Shown piece by piece: positions 57,941-64,000 of a stretch of DNA of 64,000 nucleotides (the first letter of the stretch is position 1; each line of letters starts with the position of its first letter). The stretch comes from Leifsonia virtsii. Lineage in GTDB: Bacteria > Actinomycetota > Actinomycetes > Actinomycetales > Microbacteriaceae. A program made the translations under genes and the position numbers. Location: contig NZ_JAROCB010000006.1 of the NCBI RefSeq assembly GCF_030433675.1, positions 62,001 to 126,000 of the forward strand, read 5' to 3'. The notes below the pieces were generated by a model. It searched no databases and was not told where the DNA came from. It saw only the letters and a list, made by a program, of their open reading frames with translations.

Positions 57941-58836
57941 GCGCCCCCGCGCCCCTCCTCTCGCAGCGGTGGGGGTTCCGCCAGCACAGCTGGCGGCACC
58001 CCGCCGACGGCGGCTTCCACGCCCCGTCCTTCGACGTCGTGAGGCTGCCCGAGCAGCTCGCACGCGAGTTCGTCACCCGTCACCACTACGCCGCATCCTT
58101 CCCCGCGGCCCGGTTCAGTTACGGGCTCACGACCACGGACGATCGCCTCGCCGTCGACGGCACCACCATCGGCGGCCGCGCCCTGGTCGGCGTCGCGGTC
58201 CTCAGCGTCCCCATGCGCGCCGCCGTACTGAGCAACGTCTTCCCGGAGCTGCAGCCGAACACGGAGACGCTCGAACTCGGCCGGCTGGTCCTCACCGACA
58301 CACCGGCGAATGCCGAGTCCTGGTTTCTTCGCCGCGTGTTCGAAAGCGCCGCCGCCGAGGGCATCCGCGGCATAGTCTCATTCTCCGACCCCATGCCCCG
58401 GACGCGAACCGTCATCGACGCGAACGGCCACGAGCGCGTCGACGAGTACAAGGCCGGTCACATCGGCGTTTGCTACCAGGCGACGAACGCGCTCGCCCTC
58501 GGACGCTCTACCCGCCGGACACTGACCTACCTGCCGCGTCACGGCCTCGTGCTCAGCGACCGCACCCTGCAGAAGATCCGCGCGCAGGAGTCCGGCGCGG
58601 AAGGTGCAGAACGCCGCCTCGTCGCTCTCGGCGCACCAGCTCGCCGCGCCAACGAAGATGCTTCATCGTGGCTCCGTCATGCACTCCAGGAGCTGCAAGT
58701 CACGCGCGTGAGACACCCGGGCAACTACCGCTACGCGTGGGCGATCGGCACCCCCAGCGAGAGGCGTCGTACGCGGATCGGACTGCCCCGCACCCCGTAC
58801 GCGAAGCCCGACCAGGATCTGCTCGCGCTCCTGTAG
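57937..58836 (+). CDS. Mom-like DNA modification protein (acyltransferase fold)
   Basis: 299 residues from the ATG overlapping the methyltransferase stop. It has FVTRHHYAASFPAARFSYGL, then GRALVGVAVLSVPMRAAVLS, the acceptor-like LELGRLVLTDTPANAESWFL and SFSDPMPRTRTVID, GHIGVCYQATNALALGRSTR and HPGNYRYAWAIG at the C-terminus. This pattern matches actinobacterial proteins annotated as Mom-family adenine methylcarbamoylation proteins, related to phage Mu Mom, a GNAT-like enzyme that blocks restriction. It is probably expressed together with the C5 enzyme. The actual base and acyl group are unknown. Confidence 0.8.
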   Translation: MSAPAPLLSQRWGFRQHSWRHPADGGFHAPSFDVVRLPEQLAREFVTRHHYAASFPAARFSYGLTTTDDRLAVDGTTIGGRALVGVAVLSVPMRAAVLSNVFPELQPNTETLELGRLVLTDTPANAESWFLRRVFESAAAEGIRGIVSFSDPMPRTRTVIDANGHERVDEYKAGHIGVCYQATNALALGRSTRRTLTYLPRHGLVLSDRTLQKIRAQESGAEGAERRLVALGAPARRANEDASSWLRHALQELQVTRVRHPGNYRYAWAIGTPSERRRTRIGLPRTPYAKPDQDLLALL

Positions 58837-59181
58837 CCGCGGGGCCGGCCCCGGCCGGCGTGAAGGCAGGCTCCGCCGCCCTCACACTCCCGTGGCCGAT
58901 GCGAGCCGGGCGACGACCAGCTTGACGAGGAACGGGACGGGTAGCCGGAGCATCGAGAGGGGGAATCGTACTAGCGGCCGCTCTCCGCCTGTCAAGGGCC
59001 GCTCCCTCCCCTGCCTCTCCAAACGGTCGGGGAAGGTGCTCCGCACCTGCGGTCCAAGACTCGTGCGCGCTGGGGGTCGGTCGGAACCCTTGACAGGCTC
59101 CGGCGTCCGCCAAGTCGGTCCCCTTATTCGATGATCCGCCCACCTCTGATTCCGCGGACACCTAACGAAAGGGAAGAACCG
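58837..59181. other. about 345 bp intergenic region with inverted repeat
   Basis: No gene is supported. CCTGTCAAGGG (58988-58998) and CCCTTGACAGG (59087-59097) are perfect 11-bp inverted repeats 88 bp apart; each contains TTGACA on one strand. GC-rich short hairpins follow the Mom-like stop (58838-58862). The region probably ends one operon and starts the next. Confidence 0.45.
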
Positions 59182-59280
59182 ATGAGCACGCAGAACACCA
59201 CCAGCAGCTTCGACCAGATCGGCGGCTACGAGGTCCCGGTCGACCCGATGGACCTGCTCGGCTGCGACTCCTGCCAGTAA
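59182..59280 (+). CDS. 32-residue peptide with C-terminal CxxC, function unknown
   Basis: An ATG preceded by AAAGGGAAG at a normal distance opens a 32-codon gene. The peptide starts MSTQNTTSSFDQIGGYEVPV and ends DPMDLLGCDSCQ. The hydrophilic leader-like start, a central YEVPVD segment and a short Cys-containing tail resemble a ribosomal-peptide precursor or a small metal-binding peptide. No modification enzyme is encoded next to it. The next gene begins 34 bp later in the same operon. Too short for ordinary gene callers. Confidence 0.55.
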   Translation: MSTQNTTSSFDQIGGYEVPVDPMDLLGCDSCQ

Positions 59281-59314
59281 CCCCGACCATCACCCGACAC
59301 CGCGAGAGGAGAAG

Positions 59315-59863
59315 ATGATGATCCGCTACACGCCGACCGAGATCCTGCAGGCAGGGATCGATCAGACGCGCGAGACGTTCGCCGACCTGTACGTCGCCGT
59401 CGACCGTGTCCGCAAGGCGATCGACTTCCACTGGCACCGCGTGAACGTCGACCCGGACGTCCAGCCAATCGACGGCGAAGAGCGTCTGCGGGAGCACGGC
59501 GCCGGCGCTGGCTTCGGCAACGAGATCGCACTCCCCACCCCCTACGTCGACCTGAGTCGTCTCACCGACGCTGGACTGGCGCTCTTCGCAATCGGCGCAC
59601 ACACCGCCTTCCTCGAGCGAGACGAGCTGATCGCGGAGCACGAGCGACTCGCCGAGCAGCTCGACTGGGCTCGCAACCTCCCGACCAACGAGGAATGGCG
59701 TCGCTACGTCGCCACCCTGATCCGTAACCACGACGCCTACCTCCACCGCCAGCAGCCGCTGACCGCCACCCCCGTCGCCCCGTCGGCATGGCCCGTCCGC
59801 GTTCCCGGAACCGACACCATCCTCCCCGCGGTCTCCCACCACCCGCTGACCGCGGCCGCCTAG
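59315..59863 (+). CDS. unknown helical protein
   Basis: 182 residues with AGAGGAGAAG before the start. The N-terminal two thirds are helical and charged (TPTEILQAGIDQTRETFADL, then AHTAFLERDELIAEHERLAE), and the C-terminus is Pro-rich and probably disordered. No family is recognised. It lies between the small peptide gene and a zinc-ribbon protein gene, all on the plus strand with short gaps. Confidence 0.6.
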   Translation: MMIRYTPTEILQAGIDQTRETFADLYVAVDRVRKAIDFHWHRVNVDPDVQPIDGEERLREHGAGAGFGNEIALPTPYVDLSRLTDAGLALFAIGAHTAFLERDELIAEHERLAEQLDWARNLPTNEEWRRYVATLIRNHDAYLHRQQPLTATPVAPSAWPVRVPGTDTILPAVSHHPLTAAA

Positions 59864-59889
59864 ACCGCACCTCCTCGAAAGGAACACTC

Positions 59890-60525
59890 ATGGCCACCAA
59901 GAACGACGCGACCTGGCTGGAGCGCAAGCTGACCGAGCTCTGCCCCAACATCACCATCACCGTCACCCGCGATGCGCAGAACAACCTCGTCGCCTCCGGG
60001 GCCAGCACGCTCGGCTCGTTCACCGAACGCAGCGCCGACCTCGATGTCGACAGCCGGGAGGAGTTCTACAGCGCCGTGCGCGGATACTTCCTCGACCTCG
60101 ACGACGACACCGCCCGCGGCGCCGTCAAGGCAGCCGTGCCGGAGCTGCCGTACCCGTCCCTCCAGCTGACCGGACAGGAGCCCGCCGGAACCACCAGCCC
60201 GGACGACGAGAATGGCGTCGACTACATCGGCTGCGGAGCCACCGAGTGCGCAGGCGACTGGGACGTCTCCTACCTCGCCGCCGACGGCTACCTCTGGGAC
60301 AGCCGCCGAATCGACGCGGCAGAAGAGAACGATGTCCTCGCTGGCTACACCGTCTGTAACCACTGCGGCCGCGTCTACCCCAACGCTCACCGCTACCAAG
60401 GCCCGATGCCCACCGTCGCGCGCATCGACGTCACCACCGACACGTGGCTCGACGCGCTCGACCTCTACAACCACCGCACCTTCGCCACCCCGCTCACCCG
60501 GCCCGCGAACCAGAAGGAGCAGTGA
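59890..60525 (+). CDS. zinc-ribbon-containing unknown protein
   Basis: 211 residues from the ATG at 59890, which follows GAAAGGAACA. The N-terminal domain (DATWLERKLTELCPNITITV) is followed by a Cys-containing part (IGCGATECAGDWDVSYLAAD, then GYTVCNHCGRVYPNAHRYQG) that could bind zinc through CxxxxC and CxxC pairs. The CGRVY segment also occurs in the zinc-ribbon gene at 54958-55481, so the two share a module. It is the last plus-strand gene before a strong terminator. Confidence 0.6.
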   Translation: MATKNDATWLERKLTELCPNITITVTRDAQNNLVASGASTLGSFTERSADLDVDSREEFYSAVRGYFLDLDDDTARGAVKAAVPELPYPSLQLTGQEPAGTTSPDDENGVDYIGCGATECAGDWDVSYLAADGYLWDSRRIDAAEENDVLAGYTVCNHCGRVYPNAHRYQGPMPTVARIDVTTDTWLDALDLYNHRTFATPLTRPANQKEQ

Positions 60526-60549
60526 CCCCAGGCTGGTCCCTGGCAACAA

Positions 60550-60592
60550 CGAAGCGGCGGGGAGAACCAAGTTGGTTCTCCCCGCCGCTTCG
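60550..60592. terminator. strong bidirectional terminator hairpin
   Basis: The 19-nt arm at 60550-60568 pairs perfectly with 60574-60592 around AAGTT. It separates the convergent genes ending at 60525 and 60613. Confidence 0.75.
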
Positions 60593-60612
60593 TCGTGAGC
60601 GCGGTTCGATGC

Positions 60613-61089
60613 TTACGCGGCGACGTGCTCGCCGTCGCCCTCGGACTCGTACGACTCCTCCGCGGGAGCCTGCGACGTCGCGACGTTGGGCCACGCCGGC
60701 CCCGCGACCTCCGACGTCGGCTGCCCCTCCGCCGGCGCGCCTGCGGCCGGCGCCGCGTCGACCAGCTTCGACAGCCGGGTGACCTCCGCCGTGCTGATGC
60801 CCAGCAGCTCGGCGATGGTCGCGACCGTCTCCAATGAGCGCAGCTCCCCGATCACCTTCCCCTGCTGCAGCTCGAGCGCACGCTGCTGCGCATCGAACTC
60901 CCGCATGGCCTCCTCGCGCTGACCCGCGAGCTGATCGAGCTTGTCGAGCGACAGGTAGTACGCCGTCGCCGCATCCTCGATGCGGGCTTCCTTCTTCTTC
61001 TGCTCCTCCAGCTGCGCCGCACGCGCGGCGCGCGCACGCTCACGAGCGAGGGTGGAGGCGGACTTGGGCTTCGTGGTCTTTGCCGACAT
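60613..61089 (-). CDS. coiled-coil protein beside the relaxase gene
   Basis: 158 residues from the ATG at 61089, seven bases after AAGGAG; a GTG at 61095 is less well placed. The N-terminal half is Lys/Arg/Ala-rich and strongly helical (SASTLARERARAARAAQLEE, then AGQREEAMREFDAQQRALEL). The middle holds a helix-turn-helix-like segment, VATIAELLGISTAEVTRLS. The C-terminus is disordered and acidic. Being divergent from the relaxase gene, it may be an accessory DNA-binding protein for transfer, which is inferred from position. Confidence 0.65.
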   Translation of the reverse strand: MSAKTTKPKSASTLARERARAARAAQLEEQKKKEARIEDAATAYYLSLDKLDQLAGQREEAMREFDAQQRALELQQGKVIGELRSLETVATIAELLGISTAEVTRLSKLVDAAPAAGAPAEGQPTSEVAGPAWPNVATSQAPAEESYESEGDGEHVAA

Positions 61090-61452
61090 GGGCACACTCC
61101 TTCATCGAGTTGTCCATGCTCAACCTCCACTTGAGCACCTAACGCCGCGATTCTATCTGGCCGCCGGCCCTCGCCGCAGGCGGCGCACCACTTCAAGCAA
61201 CGAAGCCACCTTGCGTACCGAGCAGCTCAGCAACCACCAGCCAGCATCATCAGCAGCCCACCCCCAGAGCAGGCAGCACCACAGCCACAGTCAACCGCCG
61301 AGCTATGCGATACCCGACCTCCGAGCAACGACCAGCTACACTGAGACACCAGAAACAACACACCTCTTGCACTAGCAGTGTGCGGAACGGCCAAGCAGGA
61401 GCAAAAGGGCTGATAAGCCCGGGAATCTGATCCGAAAGGAGGACGACTGCCG
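61090..61452. other. divergent intergenic region, candidate origin of transfer
   Basis: About 360 bp without a gene between the coiled-coil gene and the relaxase gene. The plus strand is strikingly C/A-rich and G-poor from about 61190 to 61375. GGGCT-GATA-AGCCC (61407-61420) is a small hairpin 33 bp before the relaxase start, and TGCACTAGCAGTGTGC (61366-61382) is an imperfect repeat. Location and skew suggest oriT and the relaxase promoter; no nic site is proven. Confidence 0.4.
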
Positions 61453-64000
61453 ATGATGACAGTCCACGTCCTCCACGCCGGTGACGGCTACACCTACCTC
61501 ACCCGGCAGGTCGCTTCCCACGACCAGACACGCAAACGCGGCGAAGATCTCACCGACTACTACACCGCCGAAGGCAACCCTGCTGGCGTCTGGTTCGGCA
61601 AGGGGGCAGCCGCGCTCGGGATGGCTGGAGAGGTCTCCGAAGAGCAGATGAAGGCCCTGTTCGGTGAGGGGCTGCGCCCGGACGCGGACGCGTTCATCAA
61701 GGCCAAGATCGCCGAAGGGATGAGCGCCAAGGAGGCGCACGCCGCCGCCCGGCTGGGACGACGCTTCATGGTGCCGCAGACCGGGACGGACGAGTGGGCG
61801 AAGATGGTCGGCGCCGCATACCGCGAGTTCCGCACCGCTCACGGCCGCGTCCCCGAACCGGGCGTCGAGCGCGATCTGATCCGCTGGGACCTCGCCACGA
61901 ACCACTTGCAGGAGCAGTTGGGGCGGGCGCCGAAGGACAACGAGGTCTCCCGCTTCCTCGCCACGATCGGCAAGCAGGACCGTCAGCCCGTCGCCGGATA
62001 TGACCTCGTCTTCACCCCCTCCAAGAGCTTCTCCGTGCTCTGGATCCTCGCCGACAAGGAACGCTCCCAGCAGCTCCACGAGATCCACAACGACGCAGTC
62101 CGCATGACCCTCAACTGGATCGAACAGGAAGCAGGCAAGACCCGGGTCGGTGCCGGCGGAGTCGCCCAGATGGACACCCACGGGCTCACCGTCACCATGT
62201 TCGAGCACTTCGATTCCCGGTCCGGTGACCCCAACCTGCACACCCACGCAGCCGTCTCCACGAAGGTTCAAGGCGTCGACGGCAAGTGGCGCAGCCTGGA
62301 CGGCCGCATCCTCCACAACCTCGGCGTCGCGGCCTCCGAGCGGTACAACATGCTCGTCCAGGTGTTGTCCATGCAGCGCCTCGGGCTGGCCTGGACCGAC
62401 ACCACCCGCGGCCGCGACAAGCGCCCCGTACCGGAGATCGCCGGCGTCGACCAGAACCTCTGCCGGGCGCGCTCCAGCCGCCGCGTCGCCATCGAAGACG
62501 AGTACGCCAAGCTCGTCAAGGAGTACGTCACCACCCACGGCCACACTCCCCCACGCAAGGCGCAGCAAGCCATGTTGGAGAAGGCGAACCTGGCCACACG
62601 CGAAGCCAAAGACCAGCTGCGCAGCCTGGACGAGATTCGCGACACCGAGGCCGAATTCGCCGAACAGTACCTCGGTGCGGGCGGCACCCAGACGATGCTC
62701 GACGCCGCATTCAGCGCAACCGACATCGGCGAACGCGCCCGCATCCTGGAGCCGATGAACCTCGACCAGGTCGCCGAGTACGTGCTGCGCAACGTCGAGA
62801 ACTCACGCACCACCTGGCGCATCGACCACCTCGAAGCCGAAGCCAACCGCGCGGTCGCCGCCTACTTCACCACCCACCCCAACCTCGATCCGCTCGCCTT
62901 CCGCGACGCCCTCCTGCAGCGCACCGTCGAGCTGTCGGTGCGGCTGACCGCCGACGAACCGAACCCCGTCCCCGCGGCCCTGCAGCTCGCCAACGGGGCT
63001 TCCATCTACCGCCTCTACCGGGGTGAGACCTACACCTCTCAGCGCATCCTCGACACCGAAGAACGCCTCGTCCAGGCAGCACAGACCACCGCCGGATTCC
63101 GCGTCCCGGAGGAAGTCTTCGACGCCACCCTCGCGCAGGTGAACGCCGCCCAGATCGCTGCAGGCAAGTACGCGCTCGACCCCACCCAAGCTGCACTCGC
63201 CCGCCACTTCGCCTGCAACGGCGGACTGATCGACATCGGAATCGGCCCCGCCGGAACCGGCAAGACCACCTCCATGCGCGCCTTCGCCCGCGCCGTCGAA
63301 GCCGCCGGCGGCCGAGTGCTCGCCGTAGCACCCTCGGCCGCGGCATCGACCGTCCTGGCGGAAGAGATCGACGTCGAGGCCGACACCGCCGACAAGCTCA
63401 TCCAGATCCACACCACCGGAACCCCCGAACAGCGCGCCAGCGACCGGTACCGCATCGACGCCAACACCGTGCTCCTGATCGACGAAGCAGGCATGGCGAG
63501 CCTCCCCATGTATGCCAAACTCCTCGAACTCGCCGAGGCACACGGGGCAAGCATCAAAGCACTCGGCGACTACCAACAGCTCGCCGCCGTCGAAGCCGGC
63601 GGCACGCTGCGGCTACTCGACAAGACCGTCGGCGCGGTCGCGCTCGAACACGTTTACCGGTTCGTCGACCAGGACGAGGCGGCCGCGACCCTGCGTCTGC
63701 GGGATGGCAAAGAATCCGCGCTGGACTTCTACGTCACCCGCGGCCGCACGCACGGCGGCCTAAGGATGACCCTGCTGGAAGACATCTACGACGCCTTCCT
63801 CCGCGACGAAGCAGAGGGCAAGGAAGCGCTGATGCTGGCGGCCACGAACGAGGAAGTCGTCGCCCTCTCGGCCCGCGCCCGCATCGACAAGATCGCGGCC
63901 GGAACCGTCTCCGCCAACGGCCCTACCCTGCACGACGGCAACCGCGCCGGTGTCGGCGACCGGATCGTCACCCGCGACAATAACCGCCGATTGCGCGCGA
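61453..64000 (+). CDS. traA: MobF (TrwC/TraA-type) relaxase-helicase, partial
   Basis: 849 residues are visible and the gene continues past the right edge. The ATG at 61453 follows AAGGAGG by ten bases; a second ATG is adjacent. The N-terminal relaxase domain has Tyr residues near the start (GDGYTYLTRQ), PVAGYDLVFTPSKSFSVLW and the metal-binding histidines in GDPNLHTHAAVSTKV. From about residue 595 there is a RecD2-like helicase with Walker A GIGPAGTGKTTSM and Walker B LIDEAGMASL. It nicks oriT, attaches to the 5' end and unwinds the plasmid for conjugation. The usual family length is 1000 or more residues. Confidence 0.93.
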   Translation, partial: MMTVHVLHAGDGYTYLTRQVASHDQTRKRGEDLTDYYTAEGNPAGVWFGKGAAALGMAGEVSEEQMKALFGEGLRPDADAFIKAKIAEGMSAKEAHAAARLGRRFMVPQTGTDEWAKMVGAAYREFRTAHGRVPEPGVERDLIRWDLATNHLQEQLGRAPKDNEVSRFLATIGKQDRQPVAGYDLVFTPSKSFSVLWILADKERSQQLHEIHNDAVRMTLNWIEQEAGKTRVGAGGVAQMDTHGLTVTMFEHFDSRSGDPNLHTHAAVSTKVQGVDGKWRSLDGRILHNLGVAASERYNMLVQVLSMQRLGLAWTDTTRGRDKRPVPEIAGVDQNLCRARSSRRVAIEDEYAKLVKEYVTTHGHTPPRKAQQAMLEKANLATREAKDQLRSLDEIRDTEAEFAEQYLGAGGTQTMLDAAFSATDIGERARILEPMNLDQVAEYVLRNVENSRTTWRIDHLEAEANRAVAAYFTTHPNLDPLAFRDALLQRTVELSVRLTADEPNPVPAALQLANGASIYRLYRGETYTSQRILDTEERLVQAAQTTAGFRVPEEVFDATLAQVNAAQIAAGKYALDPTQAALARHFACNGGLIDIGIGPAGTGKTTSMRAFARAVEAAGGRVLAVAPSAAASTVLAEEIDVEADTADKLIQIHTTGTPEQRASDRYRIDANTVLLIDEAGMASLPMYAKLLELAEAHGASIKALGDYQQLAAVEAGGTLRLLDKTVGAVALEHVYRFVDQDEAAATLRLRDGKESALDFYVTRGRTHGGLRMTLLEDIYDAFLRDEAEGKEALMLAATNEEVVALSARARIDKIAAGTVSANGPTLHDGNRAGVGDRIVTRDNNRRLRA

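Larger units (their letters stand above)
44500..64000. mobile_element. conjugative plasmid/ICE segment, continues past the right edge
   Basis: The segment contains a large methylase-helicase, an Xre repressor with two operators, several small unknown genes, a C5 methyltransferase plus Mom-like protein, and a MobF relaxase. Most genes are on the plus strand and tightly packed. No integrase or replication gene is visible, so plasmid and integrative element cannot be told apart. The left limit is set at the AT-rich patch near 44500 and is an inference. Confidence 0.6.

Noticed and set aside
55907-58063. 718-codon minus-strand open frame
   Set aside because: Antisense of the C5 methyltransferase; no motif and no ribosome-binding site.
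1-64000. CRISPR array or rRNA genes
   Set aside because: No regularly spaced direct repeats with spacers and no rRNA-like conserved stretches were seen on reading both strands.

Overview
The window is high-GC DNA with short intergenic gaps, many GTG starts and gene families typical of Actinobacteria. The closest general match I can name is Microbacteriaceae (Leifsonia/Microbacterium/Curtobacterium type). This is inferred from gene content and codon bias; no rRNA or intact tRNA is present to fix the taxon. Much of the window reads as accessory DNA: metal resistance, toxin-antitoxin pairs, broken genes, a tRNA 3'-end scar and a conjugative module.

Layout. (1) 1-7000: copper island. A minus-strand run copZ-copA-YHS protein-copB-csoR-DUF6153-DUF305 is divergent from a Cys-rich four-helix copper-binding protein, with twin CsoR-like operators in the shared promoter. 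(2) 7079-9708: a RES/Xre toxin-antitoxin pair, then an ArsR-type regulator with a His-rich cation diffusion facilitator. (3) 9840-12243: a membrane protein, a Vsr endonuclease and a chimeric cytosine-methyltransferase remnant. (4) 12264-18503: a one-carbon island. It holds a LuxR-type regulator fused to an ATPase-like sensor domain, hxlB-hxlA (ribulose monophosphate formaldehyde fixation), a formaldehyde dehydrogenase-like enzyme, a frameshifted PfpI protein, an ABM-domain protein and a sarcosine oxidase-like flavoprotein that would generate formaldehyde. (5) 18504-24787: a scrambled zone with an IS5 fragment, duplicated ABM and uvrA 3' ends, a TIR fragment, a TetR regulator, a zinc alcohol dehydrogenase, a full UvrA-like ATPase and a tRNA 3'-end scar followed by a strong hairpin. 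(6) 25000-27597: ABM protein, GlxA/AraC regulator and a second RES/Xre pair whose toxin is truncated. (7) 27623-44306: a large carbohydrate cluster, probably for a uronic or aldonic acid glycoside. It has a sugar ABC importer without its own ATPase, a DeoR regulator, a SIS isomerase, two PfkB kinases, a ketose-bisphosphate aldolase, a GH4 glycosidase, an IlvD/Edd dehydratase, an FAH-family enzyme and NAD-dependent dehydrogenases. (8) 44500-64000: a conjugative plasmid or ICE segment. It has three unknown genes, a 1909-residue N6-methylase/SF2 helicase with a second gene nested out of frame, an Xre repressor controlling two operons through near-identical operator-promoters, small accessory genes, a C5 cytosine methyltransferase next to a Mom-like DNA-modification protein, a 32-residue peptide gene and a MobF relaxase that runs off the right edge.

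How the parts work together. The copper genes form a sense-export-store module. Sarcosine oxidase, formaldehyde dehydrogenase and HxlA/HxlB form a plausible produce-and-detoxify formaldehyde circuit. The DeoR regulator, the ABC importer and the enzymes on both strands look like one regulon, because half-sites with 10-bp phasing occur in two divergent promoters. In the conjugative element, the methylase-helicase, the C5 methyltransferase and the Mom-like protein suggest DNA modification for protection of transferred DNA. The points most worth following are the nested gene in the helicase locus, the methyltransferase-Mom pair, the paired Xre operators and the 32-residue peptide.
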